Positions 35,253-44,378 are shown, numbered from the stretch's first letter. The stretch is 64,000 nt of DNA from Aldehydirespirator sp965221185 (GCA_965221185.1 OZ244866.1:1922001-1986000), one strand, 5' to 3'. Notes: generated from the sequence alone by a model not told the origin. A program made the numbers and translations.

Positions 35253-35303
35253 GCGAGGCCGTGGCCCGAGCGGCCCGTGAGCGCAGCGAACAAGAGCGGG
35301 AAA
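35250..35303 (-). repeat. Dispersed intergenic repeat, copy C (inverted)
   Basis: Reads GAGCGAGGCCGTGGCCCGAG then CGGCCCGTGAGCGCAGCGAA and CAAGAGCGGG on the + strand, the reverse complement of copies A, D and E. The TGA stop codon of the ligase gene lies inside its first bases. It fills most of the 70-base gap between two convergent genes, where a hairpin would suit a bidirectional terminator. Confidence 0.8.
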
Positions 35304-35322
35304 CAGCGAGGCCGCGGCGGGC

Positions 35323-36603
35323 TCAGGCCTCCCGGGCATGGGCCGCGTACTCCAGGCGCAGCAGCACGCCCGCCACCAGCGAGCCGGTCAGCACCGCAGC
35401 CAACAGAGCCAGCTCCACCCGCAGGAACGGCTCGAGGTGAAAGCTCACCACAGCTGCGAAGGCGACGATCCCTGCGATCCATCCCACCACCGCCAGCCGG
35501 GTGTGATCCAACGCGACCAGTCCCAGCGCCAGCGACAGCATCAGCATCAGGCCGCCGCCGCTGGCCGCCAGCAGCGTCATGTCGCTGCGGCCCAGCTCGT
35601 CGCCGAAGACGAAGCTCACGATCGGCGCCCCCACCGCCGCCGCGGCCACAGTGGTCGCGACGGCTAACGCGGAAACCGCGGCGACGATCTTGAGCTGCAT
35701 GTTGCGGAACCCCACCAGGTCGCCTTGGCCGGCCAGCGTCGCCAGGCTCGGAAGCAGGCTGGCCTTCACCGCCTGGAAGAAGAACAGCGGGACCCGGGCG
35801 ATGAGCATGCCGTTGAGGAACACTCCGGGGGCGTCGGCCCCCAGTTCGTCGCCGGCCACGATGTCCAGCGCCACCGGCCCCACGTTGAGGATGAACGCCT
35901 CACCGATGCTGGCGACGAGCAGGAATCCGAGAGCGGGAGTGAGCTCTCGGTACGACGCGGGCGGCCCCGGATGCACCAGGGGCCTGCGAGGGCCGGCGGC
36001 GGCTGCCGCCGCTACCACGAGGGCGAAGGCGATGGCCAGGCCGTATGCGCCCACCGCGGCCACTCCGGCCACGGCCAGAGCCACGGCCAGAGCCATGCGC
36101 GCGGTGCCCTCCGCCACGAAGTACCAGGCGTAGCGGTTGAAGAGGTGCCGCCCGCCGAGGACGCCCCGCACGAGCTGTGCAGCGGCGAAGGCAGCCAGGG
36201 CTAGCACGAGCGCGACGAGCAGCTCGGGCCGGTGGTCGAGCAGGCCGTCGAGCCCCAACGGCCAGGCCACGAGCACTCCGGCGGCTACCACCACGAACTC
36301 GGCCGCGCCCAACACCCCGGCCCGGCGCAGCACCGGGGCGCTGCCCACTCCCCGGCTGGCCCGGTCGGCGGTGGCCCGGGCCACTTCCTGCTCAAGCGGC
36401 TGGAACAGGCCGAAGCCGCCGATGTTCACCAGCGCCCACAGCACGGCCAGGCCCCCGTATCCGACGTCGCCGAGGGCGTGCCGGGCCACCACCAAGTACC
36501 CGTAGGTGGTGAGACCGTTGACCACCAGGCCCCAGGCGATCGAGGAGGTGCCGAGGGGCAGCAGGCTGTCGAGGCGAAGGCGCGCTCGGAGGTCCTTCAA
36601 CAA
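35323..36603 (-). CDS. Oligosaccharide flippase, Wzx/MurJ-like
   Basis: A 426-residue protein with about 12 to 14 hydrophobic helices of the polysaccharide transport (MOP) superfamily. The start SSIAWGLVVNGLTTYGYLVVARHALGDVGYG is the usual first helix pair, with YGGLAVLWALVNIGGFGLFQPLEQEVAR following as in Wzx-type proteins. It would move undecaprenyl-linked repeat units to the outer face, which fits the Wzy-like genes next door. It is convergent with the ligase gene at 34008. Confidence 0.85.
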   Translation of the reverse strand: MLKDLRARLRLDSLLPLGTSSIAWGLVVNGLTTYGYLVVARHALGDVGYGGLAVLWALVNIGGFGLFQPLEQEVARATADRASRGVGSAPVLRRAGVLGAAEFVVVAAGVLVAWPLGLDGLLDHRPELLVALVLALAAFAAAQLVRGVLGGRHLFNRYAWYFVAEGTARMALAVALAVAGVAAVGAYGLAIAFALVVAAAAAAGPRRPLVHPGPPASYRELTPALGFLLVASIGEAFILNVGPVALDIVAGDELGADAPGVFLNGMLIARVPLFFFQAVKASLLPSLATLAGQGDLVGFRNMQLKIVAAVSALAVATTVAAAAVGAPIVSFVFGDELGRSDMTLLAASGGGLMLMLSLALGLVALDHTRLAVVGWIAGIVAFAAVVSFHLEPFLRVELALLAAVLTGSLVAGVLLRLEYAAHAREA

Positions 36604-36629
36604 GTTTCCGATGGCGCTGTCCTCTTGTT

Positions 36630-36691
36630 CCGCTCTTGTTCGCTGCGCTCACGGGCCGCTCGGGCCGCGGCCTCGCTGACGCTCGGCCTCT
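36630..36691 (+). repeat. Dispersed intergenic repeat, copy D
   Basis: Contains CCGCTCTTGTTCGCTGCGCT, CACGGGCCGCTCGGGCCGCG and GCCTCGCTGACGCTCGGCCTCT. It lies in the 138-base gap upstream of the flippase and downstream of the rhodanese-ThiF gene, both on the minus strand. It joins the long core directly to the short CGCTCGGCCTC block also found alone at other gene ends. Confidence 0.8.
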
Positions 36692-36741
36692 CGCCAGGTG
36701 ACGGGGCGCCCGGAGTCTAGGTGCGGCTGCTCTTGGGGGAG

Positions 36742-37908
36742 CTACGGCTGCGACATGGTCGGCATGCACTGCCCTTCGAGCTCGCCCACCTCGATGCGGT
36801 CCCGGTTGTCGTAGGTGACCTCGTTGGAGGGATCGGGACGCAGCCTGAACTCGCGGAAGCTCATCTCCAGGGCGTCGAAGGCCACCAGGCGGCCCCGCAG
36901 CGAGTCCCCGATGCCCAGGATCAGCTTGATGGCCTCGAGGGCCTGCACGCTGCCCACGATGCCGGGCAGCACGCCCAGCACCCCGGCCTCCGCGCAGCTC
37001 GGGGCCATCTCCGGCGGCGGGGGCTCGGGAAGCATGTCGCGGTAGGTGGGGCCGTTGCGGGGGTCGAACACCGTGACCTGGCCCTCGAAGCGGAAGATCG
37101 ACCCGTGCACCACCGGTATGCCGAGCTTCACGGAGGCGTCGTTGAGCAGGTAGCGGCTCGGGAAGTTGTCGGCGCCGTCCACGACCACGTCGTAGCCGTC
37201 GAGGATCTCCATGATGTTGTCGGCGCCGAGCCGGGTGTCGTAGGTGACCACGTTCACGTCGGGGTTGAGCGCGGTGAGCGTCTTCTTGGCCGAGTCGACC
37301 TTGCGGTCCCCCACCCGGTCGACGTTGTGGAGGATCTGGCGCTGCAGGTTGGACTCGTCCACCACGTCCATGTCGATGACGCCGATGGTGCCCACCCCCG
37401 CGGCCGCGAGGTACAGCGCCGCCGGGGAGCCGAGCCCGCCCGCGCCGAGCAGCAGGACCTTGGCGTCGAGCAGCTTGAGCTGGCCGTCCTCACCCACTTC
37501 GGGCACCAGCAGGTGGCGCTGGTAGCGGTTGCGCTGTTCCGGCGACAGGGTGCGGGGCCGCTGCCAGGCCCGGCCCTCGTCCTTCCACTTGTTGAAGCCG
37601 CCGTCCATGGACACCACGTCGGTGTAGCCCATCTGCTCGAGCGTCACGGCCGCGAAGGCCGAGCGCACCCCGCCCGCGCACATGGCCACCAGCGGGGTGG
37701 ACCGGTCGGCCACCCGGTTCTCGATGCTCGACTCGAGCTGGCCCCGGGGGATGTGCACCGACCCGACGATCGCGCCCTGCTCGTACTCGTCGGGCTCGCG
37801 CACGTCGAGGAGGGTCCAGCCCTCGGCCAGGTGTTGCTCGCCAGCTGCCGTGTCCACCTCGCGGATCTGGGCTTTGGCCTGCTGCAGTAGTTCTCGGAAA
37901 CTCGCCAT
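36742..37908 (-). CDS. Rhodanese-ThiF/MoeB adenylyltransferase-sulfurtransferase
   Basis: A 388-residue two-domain protein. The rhodanese domain is N-terminal (LLDVREPDEYEQGAIVGSVH, catalytic loop MCAGGVRS with Cys near residue 77). The ThiF/MoeB domain follows from about residue 122: RYQRHLLVPEVGEDGQLKL, GAGGLGSPAALYLAAAGVG, DMDVVDESNLQRQ, DGADNFPSRYLLN and APSCAEAGVLGVLPG. Such proteins adenylate and thiocarboxylate ubiquitin-like sulfur carriers for molybdopterin, thiamine or cysteine synthesis. In MoeZ the rhodanese is C-terminal, so the order here is swapped. The paired zinc CxxC motifs of E. coli MoeB are absent. Confidence 0.9.
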   Translation of the reverse strand: MASFRELLQQAKAQIREVDTAAGEQHLAEGWTLLDVREPDEYEQGAIVGSVHIPRGQLESSIENRVADRSTPLVAMCAGGVRSAFAAVTLEQMGYTDVVSMDGGFNKWKDEGRAWQRPRTLSPEQRNRYQRHLLVPEVGEDGQLKLLDAKVLLLGAGGLGSPAALYLAAAGVGTIGVIDMDVVDESNLQRQILHNVDRVGDRKVDSAKKTLTALNPDVNVVTYDTRLGADNIMEILDGYDVVVDGADNFPSRYLLNDASVKLGIPVVHGSIFRFEGQVTVFDPRNGPTYRDMLPEPPPPEMAPSCAEAGVLGVLPGIVGSVQALEAIKLILGIGDSLRGRLVAFDALEMSFREFRLRPDPSNEVTYDNRDRIEVGELEGQCMPTMSQP

Positions 37909-37964
37909 GGCTAAATCCTACCTGTCTTGTCAGGATTTCGCCACACCGCAACTGGCAAGCGGCG

Positions 37965-38753
37965 TCAGGTCGGGCCGCTCACTTCTTCCATGCCGCAGAT
38001 CTCGGGCAGCGCATCGCTGATGGATCCGCGCACCAGCACGTCGGCCAGCGCGTCGAACTCGGTGGGCTCGCCGTTCACGATCACCAGGCGGGCCCCGGAC
38101 TGCACGGCAATCACCGCGGTCCGGTTGATGGGCGACACCGCCAGCGTGGTGCCCACCGCGAGGAACAGGTCGCATTCGGTGGCGGCCCGCTCGGCCCGGT
38201 CAAGATCGACGGCGTTGAGGCTCTGCCCGAACGACACCGTGGCCGCCTTCAGGATCCACCCGCAGTCGGGGCACTCGGGATCGACCTCTCCTGCCCTCAC
38301 CCGCTCCAGCGCCACCTCGATGTCGTCGCGGTATTCGCACGACAGGCACTGCACCTTGCGGGTGGTGCCATGTATCTCCACCACGAGCTCGGGGGTGCTG
38401 CCGGCCCGCTGGTGGAGCTCGTCCACGTTCTGGGTAATCAGCAGGTGCAGCTTGCCCCGCTGCTGGAGATGGACCAGCGCCTTGTGACCCCGGTTGGGCT
38501 CGACGTCGGCCCACAGCGCCCCCGCGGCCCGGCGGGCCCAGTTGCTCCGGCGGATCTCTGGATCGGTCACGTACACGTCGATGTTCGAGGCCCGCTCGGC
38601 CGCGGGATCGCGCGTCCACAGGCCCTTGGGCCCCCGGAAGTCGGGCAGGCCGCTGTCGGTGGAGATGCCCGCTCCGGTGAGCACCGTCACGCGCTCGGCG
38701 GCATCGACCATTCGACGGGCCGCGGCCACCGCGGCCGCAGCGTCCCCCGGCAT
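37965..38753 (-). CDS. NAD-dependent protein deacylase (Sir2 family)
   Basis: A 262-residue sirtuin, which removes acyl groups from protein lysines using NAD+. Landmarks: VTVLTGAGISTDSGLPDFRG (NAD site), LLITQNVDELHQRAG, VVEIHGTTRKVQC with the catalytic His, a zinc site CLSC...CPDC, KAATVSFGQSL, and DLFLAVGTTLAVSP. ATG 38753 is chosen because it precedes the conserved domain by about 20 residues; a longer open frame upstream is low complexity. Class assignment is not attempted. Confidence 0.92.
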   Translation of the reverse strand: MPGDAAAAVAAARRMVDAAERVTVLTGAGISTDSGLPDFRGPKGLWTRDPAAERASNIDVYVTDPEIRRSNWARRAAGALWADVEPNRGHKALVHLQQRGKLHLLITQNVDELHQRAGSTPELVVEIHGTTRKVQCLSCEYRDDIEVALERVRAGEVDPECPDCGWILKAATVSFGQSLNAVDLDRAERAATECDLFLAVGTTLAVSPINRTAVIAVQSGARLVIVNGEPTEFDALADVLVRGSISDALPEICGMEEVSGPT

Positions 38754-38950
38754 CTCGCCAGCGTAGCGCCGAGGCCCTGGCCCGCCCGGCCCGCCGTGAT
38801 CACCACACGACAGAGCAGATCCAGCAGCCACAACGATGATTCATTGCCGTTTGACTTACTGCAAATGTTAGATCATCATGTTTCATTAGCACTTCCCCCA
38901 TGCAGTTGACACAATCGCGCTCAACGCGCGCCTACCTCGGAGAAACGTCA

Positions 38951-39577
38951 ATGAACCAGACCACCAAGCACCCCGCGGCCATCATCGAGTCCGATGTGGT
39001 CACGCTCATCCCATGGACCGACCACCGCAAGGACGCGTTCGGCCACGACCTCCGGTCGGCCTACGTCGAACAGTTCTGGCTCGGGACGCTCGGGCCCTCC
39101 ACCACCTGGTTCCTGCGCCACTGCGCAGCCGTGCTCGAAAACGCCGACGACGCGGCAGTAAGCCTGCGCGAGACCGCCTGCGCCCTGGGCATCGGCTTCG
39201 AGGGCGGCGCTCGGAGCGCGATGGTGAAGACGGTCGCCCGCGCCTGCCGGTTCCGGGCCGCCCGCGCCGTGGGGTCCACGACGCTGGCCGTGCGCCTGCA
39301 ACTGCCGCAGCTCAGTCACCGCCAGCTGCAGCGCCTGCCCGCATCGCTCCAGCAGCGCCATGAGGAGTACCTGGCGTCCAGACAGGGCCCCGGCGGGCTC
39401 AGGCAGCAGCAGCTGAAGGCCCGCCAGTTGGCTCTGAGCCTGGTCGAGTGCGGTGACAGCATCAGCGAGACCGAGCTGCAGTTGAGCCGCCTGAAGTTCC
39501 ATCCGGCCGTCGCGGCCGAGGCCGTCCGCTGGGCGTGGAGCCTCCATCACGGCCGGATGCCCCCCGAAGCGGCCTGA
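38951..39577 (+). CDS. Conserved actinobacterial protein of unknown function
   Basis: A 208-residue soluble protein from ATG 38951 with a GGAG ribosome site 8 bases before it. It contains DLRSAYVEQFWLGTLGPSTTWFLRH, ACALGIGFEGG and LQLPQLSHRQLQRLPASLQQ. I have an impression of similar actinobacterial proteins with a YVExFWLPxLGP stretch but know no function. The upstream 197 bases (38754-38950) are richer in AT than the surroundings and include TTGACA at 38906-38911, a possible -35 element. No clear -10 is visible. Confidence 0.6.
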   Translation: MNQTTKHPAAIIESDVVTLIPWTDHRKDAFGHDLRSAYVEQFWLGTLGPSTTWFLRHCAAVLENADDAAVSLRETACALGIGFEGGARSAMVKTVARACRFRAARAVGSTTLAVRLQLPQLSHRQLQRLPASLQQRHEEYLASRQGPGGLRQQQLKARQLALSLVECGDSISETELQLSRLKFHPAVAAEAVRWAWSLHHGRMPPEAA

Positions 39578-39640
39578 CCACCGCATGGCCGCCATCGGGC
39601 GGTGGTGATGTAGCGTCGGGGCCCCGGCGAGGGGGTGCAC

Positions 39641-40687
39641 ATGGAGCCCGCAATACCCGACGGCATCCGCGAGATCGACGACGACTGGCTGTCGCAGGCC
39701 ATCGGCGCCCCCGTAAGGGCCGTGAGCATCGACGACATCGGCACCGGGGTCGGGATGATCGGCGCGCTGTACCGGGCGACGCTGGAAGGCGAGGGGCCCG
39801 CCAGCGTGGTGATCAAGCTGCCCGGCCTCGACGAGACGGCCCGATTCACCGCGGCCATCCTGCGGCTCAACATCCGCGAGGTCGGCTTCTACCGCGAGCT
39901 GGCCGCCGAGAGCCCCATACGGGTGCCCTACTGCCACTTCGGGGCCGTCGACCCGGAGACCCACCAGTTCGTGCTGGTGCTCGAGGACGTGGGCTCATGC
40001 CGGGCCGTGGACCAGATCGAGGGCATGGGCACAGCCGACGCCGAGCAGGCCGTCGACGAGCTCGCTCGCTGGCACGCCCACTGGTGGGGCGCGGCCGGCC
40101 CGATCGTGGAGCGGGGCACCGCGGTGACGATCGGCGATCCCATCTACCCGATGCTGCTGCCCCCGGTGTTCTCCGACGGCTGGGGCAAGGTCCGCAGCGC
40201 GATGAGCGTCCCCAGATCAGTCGAGATGGTGGCCGACGGCTGGGTCGAGGCCCTCCCCCACATGCTGGGTTCGATGGCCTCGACGCCCCGCACCCTGGTC
40301 CACGGCGACTACCGGGCCGACAACATGTTCTTCGACGATGACGGCCGTGTCGTGCTGATCGACTTCCAGGTCATCGGGGAGTCCACGCCTGCGGGCGATC
40401 TGGCCTACTTCGTCACCGGGAGCCTCGCCCCCGCCACCGCCTCGGAGATCGAGCAGGCCCTTTATGAGCGCTGGCTGGGCGCCCTGGCGTCGGAAGGGGT
40501 GCCCGAGTCGGACACCGCCGAGCTGTGGGACCAGTACCGCGGCGCGGTGCTGTTCTGCGTGTGCTACCCGATGATCGCGGGCGCAGGGATGGACCTCACC
40601 GACGAGCGCCAGCGAGGGTTGCTGGCGGCCACCTTCGAGCGCTTCGAGCGCGCCGCCGACGAGTTGAGCCTGCGCGACCTGCTCTGA
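39641..40687 (+). CDS. Phosphotransferase/kinase-like protein (APH family)
   Basis: A 348-residue protein of the aminoglycoside phosphotransferase-like fold. It has SVVIKLPGLDETARF (ATP lysine), FVLVLEDVGSCRAVDQ (hinge), LVHGDYRADNMFFDD (catalytic loop HGDxRxDN) and VLIDFQVIGEST (metal-binding D). Members phosphorylate small molecules such as hydroxylated lipids or drugs; the DUF1679/ecdysteroid-kinase-like group often occurs in environmental actinobacteria and this substrate is unknown. ATG 39641 is preferred; GTG 39635 is in frame. Confidence 0.85.
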   Translation: MEPAIPDGIREIDDDWLSQAIGAPVRAVSIDDIGTGVGMIGALYRATLEGEGPASVVIKLPGLDETARFTAAILRLNIREVGFYRELAAESPIRVPYCHFGAVDPETHQFVLVLEDVGSCRAVDQIEGMGTADAEQAVDELARWHAHWWGAAGPIVERGTAVTIGDPIYPMLLPPVFSDGWGKVRSAMSVPRSVEMVADGWVEALPHMLGSMASTPRTLVHGDYRADNMFFDDDGRVVLIDFQVIGESTPAGDLAYFVTGSLAPATASEIEQALYERWLGALASEGVPESDTAELWDQYRGAVLFCVCYPMIAGAGMDLTDERQRGLLAATFERFERAADELSLRDLL

Positions 40688-40694
40688 GCGGTCC

Positions 40695-41014
40695 CGCTCG
40701 GCCTCGTGTTTCCCGCTCTTGTTCGCTGCGCTCACGGGCCGCTTGGGCCACGGCCTCGCTGAGCGCCTTGCTACTTCGTCAAGGATTGTCGCCTACACGC
40801 TCGGCCTCGTGTTTCCCGCTCTTGTTCGCTGCGCTCACGGGCCGCTTGGGCCACGGCCTCGCTGAGCGCCTTGCTACTTCGTCAAGGATTGTCGCCTACA
40901 CGCTCGGCCTCGTGTTTCCCGCTCTTGTTCGCTGCGCTCACGGGCCGCTTGGGCCACGGCCTCGCTGAGCGCCTTGCTACTTCGTCAAGGATTGTCGCCT
41001 ACACGCTCGGCCTC
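40695..41014 (+). repeat. Three tandem 103-bp repeat units (copy E)
   Basis: Three near-perfect units begin at 40695, 40798 and 40901, and the first 11 bases of a fourth (CGCTCGGCCTC) begin at 41004. Each unit contains CGCTCGGCCTCGTGTTTCCC, the dispersed core CTCTTGTTCGCTGCGCTCAC, GGGCCGCTTGGGCCACGGCC, and a tail CTACTTCGTCAAGGATTGTC not present in the other copies. GCGCTCA and TGAGCGC can pair within each unit. It fills the 327-base gap between two convergent genes, and no gene is supported in it. Confidence 0.95.
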
Positions 41015-42487
41015 TCAGTCCGGCGCGGGCCGCGTGTAGCCGGAGGCCAGCTCGACCAGGGTGCGCACGCCGAAGCCGGTGCCCCCCTTGGCAATCTCAC
41101 CGTCGTCGGACTCGGCCCGGGCCGGCCCGGCGATGTCGAGGTGGACCCAGGGAACCTCGTCGGCCACGAACTGCTGCAGGATCAGACCCGCGGTCAGCGC
41201 GCCGCCGTGGGGACCGCCGATGTTCTTGATGTCGGCCACGCTCGAGTCGAACTGCTTGGTGTAGTCGGCGGGCAGCGGCAGGTGCCACACCCGCTCCCCC
41301 GCCCGGTCGGCGGCTGCCCGGACCTGGTCTATGAACGATTCGTCGTTGCCCATCAGCCCGGCGATTGACGGCCCGAGGGCCACCATGCACGCGCCGGTCA
41401 GCGTGGCCAAGTCGATGATGGCGTCAGGCTCGTCCTCGCAGGCCAGCGACAGTGCGTCGGCGAGGATCAGGCGACCCTCGGCGTCGGTGTTGAGCACCTC
41501 GATGGTCTTGCCGTTGCGAATGGTCAGAACGTCGCCGGGCCGGGTGGCGTCGCCGCCGAGCATGTTGTCGGTCATGGGCAGGTACGCCTTGACCCTCACC
41601 GGCGCGGCCACCACGGGCAGCACCGAAATGGCCCCGATGATGGCGGCGGCCCCGCACATGTCCATCTTCATCATCATCATGCCCTGGGCGGTCTTGATGG
41701 AAAGGCCCCCGGCGTCGAAGGTGATTCCCTTGCCGACGTAGGCGAGCGTCGCGGTGGGGGTTCCTTCGGGCTCGTAGGTCAGCTCGACGAAGCGCGGCGG
41801 CAGGCTGCTGCCCCGGTTGACGCCGAGCACTCCCCCGAGGCGACCCGCCTCGATCTCCGCCTCGGTCCAGACCTTGGACTCCAGTCCGGCCTCGCGGGCG
41901 ACGGCGGCGGTCTTCTCGGCGAAGGCCGGGGCGGTGAGGGAACCGCCCGGCTCGTTGGAAAGGTCTCGGGCCAGGCACACAGCCCCAGCGATGGCGGCGC
42001 CGCGCTGCAGCGCCTCCTTGGCGGCCGCCGAGGTGCTGCCGACGACGTCGACCCGGGCCAGCTTGGGGCTGCCGTTGCTGCCGTTGTTGCCGCCGGTTGA
42101 CGATTTGAGGGCGGTGTAGCGGTAGCCGCCGAGGACCACGCCCTCGGCCAGCGCCTGGCGGGCCGCGGCATCGTTCACGCCGATACCGTCGGGCAGCCGC
42201 ACCGACACCCTCGCGTGGCGCGAGCATGAGCGAGCTACCGCGGCGCCGGCTCGCCGGATGGTGGCTGCGGTGGCTTCGGCGGCCGGGCCCACCCCCACCA
42301 GCCCGGCAAAGCCCCCGTCGGCGGGCTGCAGGTGGACCTGCTCCGCCTTGCCTTCGAAGCCGGCCATTTCGAGGACGGTGGCATCGAAGCCGTCGATGCC
42401 GGACCCGACAGCATCGGAGGTGACCAGGGCAATGCTCGCAGTGGCCGCCTTGGCGACCGAGCGGGCGGCATGAACGGTGATTGGCAT
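41015..42487 (-). CDS. pepA: Leucyl aminopeptidase (M17)
   Basis: A 490-residue metallo-aminopeptidase that removes N-terminal residues from peptides. The M17 catalytic region is complete: YVGKGITFDAGGLSIKT (metal Lys and Asp), MKMDMCGAAAI, NTDAEGRLILADAL (metal Asp and Glu, catalytic Arg) and DLATLTGACMVALG. Length and domain order (variable N-domain, catalytic C-domain from about residue 190) match PepA. It converges with the kinase-like gene across the 103-bp tandem repeat. Confidence 0.95.
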   Translation of the reverse strand: MPITVHAARSVAKAATASIALVTSDAVGSGIDGFDATVLEMAGFEGKAEQVHLQPADGGFAGLVGVGPAAEATAATIRRAGAAVARSCSRHARVSVRLPDGIGVNDAAARQALAEGVVLGGYRYTALKSSTGGNNGSNGSPKLARVDVVGSTSAAAKEALQRGAAIAGAVCLARDLSNEPGGSLTAPAFAEKTAAVAREAGLESKVWTEAEIEAGRLGGVLGVNRGSSLPPRFVELTYEPEGTPTATLAYVGKGITFDAGGLSIKTAQGMMMMKMDMCGAAAIIGAISVLPVVAAPVRVKAYLPMTDNMLGGDATRPGDVLTIRNGKTIEVLNTDAEGRLILADALSLACEDEPDAIIDLATLTGACMVALGPSIAGLMGNDESFIDQVRAAADRAGERVWHLPLPADYTKQFDSSVADIKNIGGPHGGALTAGLILQQFVADEVPWVHLDIAGPARAESDDGEIAKGGTGFGVRTLVELASGYTRPAPD

Positions 42488-42507
42488 CCGGTCAGACTAA
42501 CTGCCGG

Positions 42508-43422
42508 CTAGCCAGACGGAGACGGCGTGGGGAGGTCCTGCTCGACCGTGAGCGTGGGTGCGAAGAGGTCGCCGAGCTCATCTACCCGCTCCAGCACCTC
42601 GGGAGCGGTGAACGTGAGCGGCTCGCCGTCGGCGCCGTCGGACACCTCGTCCCAGGTGATGGGGGTCGATGCAGTGGGGCGGTCCCTTCCCCGCAGAGAG
42701 TAGGGGGCGACGGTGGTCTTGAAGTGGGCGTTCTGACCCCAGTCGATGAACACCTTGTTGGGACGGAGGCTGCGCTTCATGATCGACACCACCGCGGCCG
42801 GCATCCGCTGCTCCAGCAATTGGGCCACCGCCCGGGCGAAGCCGGCCGCGTGATCGTGGGTGTGGGGGCGGTTGAGGGGCATGTACAGCTGCAGCCCCTT
42901 GCTGCCGGAGGTCTTGGCCCAGGCCGCCAGGCCCAGCGCGTCGAGGACCTCGCGGATGTGCAGCGCCACCCGGCAGCACTCGACGATGGTGGCCGGCGCG
43001 CCCGGGTCGAGGTCGAACACGACCATGGTGGGCGAGTCGATGTCGCCGCACCGGGCCATGGGGGCGTGTATCTCCAGCGCGGCCAGGTTGGCCGACCACG
43101 CCAGGGCGGCCACCGAGTCGAGCCGACAGTAGTCGATCGAGCCGCCCCGGTCGCCGGGACCGGCGCACGTGCCCACCCAGCCGGGGCGGTGCTTGGGGCA
43201 GCGCTTCTCGAAGAACGACTCGCCGGTCACGCCGTCGGGCCAGCGCCGCAAGGTGATCCCCCGGTCGCCCATGTGGGCCAGCATCACCGGCGCGATCCGG
43301 ACGTAGTAGTCGATGACCTGGGCCTTGGTGAAGCCGGTCAGCGGGTACATCACCTTGTCGAGATTGCTCACCGACAACTGCCGGCCGCCCACGGTCACCG
43401 CCACGCGCTCCGGTGCGCTCAC
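42508..43422 (-). CDS. ligD: NHEJ polymerase domain protein (LigD PolDom)
   Basis: A 304-residue archaeo-eukaryotic primase-like protein corresponding to the polymerase module of LigD: VSNLDKVMYPLTGFTKAQVIDYY, FFEKRCPKHRPGW, MVVFDLDPGAPA (catalytic DLD), TSGSKGLQLYMPL and KVFIDWGQNAHFKTT. It fills gaps and adds ribonucleotides at double-strand breaks. No ligase or nuclease domain is fused, so these must be separate genes elsewhere. Ku is 41 bases upstream on the same strand, which supports an NHEJ role. Confidence 0.93.
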   Translation of the reverse strand: MSAPERVAVTVGGRQLSVSNLDKVMYPLTGFTKAQVIDYYVRIAPVMLAHMGDRGITLRRWPDGVTGESFFEKRCPKHRPGWVGTCAGPGDRGGSIDYCRLDSVAALAWSANLAALEIHAPMARCGDIDSPTMVVFDLDPGAPATIVECCRVALHIREVLDALGLAAWAKTSGSKGLQLYMPLNRPHTHDHAAGFARAVAQLLEQRMPAAVVSIMKRSLRPNKVFIDWGQNAHFKTTVAPYSLRGRDRPTASTPITWDEVSDGADGEPLTFTAPEVLERVDELGDLFAPTLTVEQDLPTPSPSG

Positions 43423-43463
43423 TGCTGTCGCCTGCTCGCCGCGGGATGGGCCGGCTGCGCGTT

Positions 43464-44378
43464 TCAGGCCGACCGGCGGACCTGCTCGACCGGAGGCTCG
43501 GACGCCTCGCTGGCCGCGGACTCCTCGCCGGCCGCGGGAGCCTCGCCGGCCGCGGGGGCGCTCCCGCCGGTCGCGGCCGGGTGGCGCTTGCGGGCCTCCT
43601 TGGCCGCGGCCACCGAGGCCTCCAGGGCGGCCATCAGGTCGACGACGGTGTCCGAGGCGGGCGCGGGCGCGGCCACCGTGGCGGCCGTGTCGCCGGAGGC
43701 CTTGCGCTCGATGAGTTCCAGGAGCGCCTCCCGGTAGGAGTCGGTGTAGCGGTCCGGCTCGAAGTCGGCCTCGAGCGCGGCGATTAGCTGGCGGGCCATG
43801 GCCGTCTCCCGCTCGTCCACCGAGATGTCGCCCAGCCCGTCGAGGCCGCCGAGCTCGTCAGGGGCCACCAGCTCGTCGGCGTACACCATCGTCGACAGCA
43901 TCAGCCGCCCGTCCACCGGGCGGATGGCGGCCAGGTGCTGCTTGGAGCGCATCACGAAGTGGCAGATCGCCACCTTGTTGGCCTCCTGCATGGCCTCGGC
44001 CAGCAACTTGTAGGGCTTGGCCGTGGCCTCGTCAGGCACCAAGTGGTAGGCGCTGTCGTAGAACACGGGATCGATGTCGGCGAGGTCGATGAAGGCGTCG
44101 ATGTCGATGGTGCGGGCCGCGACCGGGGCCAGCTGCTCAAGCTCGGCGTCGGTGAGCGTGACGTAGGCACCCGAAGGCAGTTCGTAGCCCTTCACGATCC
44201 GCTCGGCCCCCAGCTCCGAGTCGTCGGCCGACGACACCTTCTTGTAGCGCACCCGGGCTCCGGTTTGCGCGTCCAGCTGGTTGAAGCGCACGTTCTTGCG
44301 GCTCACTGCGCTGAACAGCTGCACAGGGATCGTCACCAGTCCGAAGCTGATGGACCCCTTCCAGATCACTCTCGGCAC
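43464..44378 (-). CDS. ku: Ku protein, NHEJ DNA end binding
   Basis: A 304-residue bacterial Ku from GTG 44378 (VPRVIWKGSISFGLVTIPVQLFSAV, the invariant start). Later come VRYKKVSSADDSEL, DPVFYDSAYHLVPD, EANKVAICHFVMRSKQHLAAIRP and a C-terminal tail rich in Ala, Pro and Glu. Ku homodimers thread onto double-strand breaks and recruit LigD. The 262 bases between this start and 44641 hold no gene I can support. The tail ends EQVRRSA and has little lysine. Confidence 0.94.
   Translation of the reverse strand: MPRVIWKGSISFGLVTIPVQLFSAVSRKNVRFNQLDAQTGARVRYKKVSSADDSELGAERIVKGYELPSGAYVTLTDAELEQLAPVAARTIDIDAFIDLADIDPVFYDSAYHLVPDEATAKPYKLLAEAMQEANKVAICHFVMRSKQHLAAIRPVDGRLMLSTMVYADELVAPDELGGLDGLGDISVDERETAMARQLIAALEADFEPDRYTDSYREALLELIERKASGDTAATVAAPAPASDTVVDLMAALEASVAAAKEARKRHPAATGGSAPAAGEAPAAGEESAASEASEPPVEQVRRSA

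Noticed and set aside
40688..41000. Short frames (ALVRCAHGPLGPRPR-type peptides) in the repeat
   Set aside because: They are translations of the dispersed repeat; the same peptide appears wherever the repeat occurs.
40695..41014. CRISPR array
   Set aside because: The units are directly adjacent with no unique spacers, and no cas gene is near. The same holds for the 35-bp repeat at 57411.
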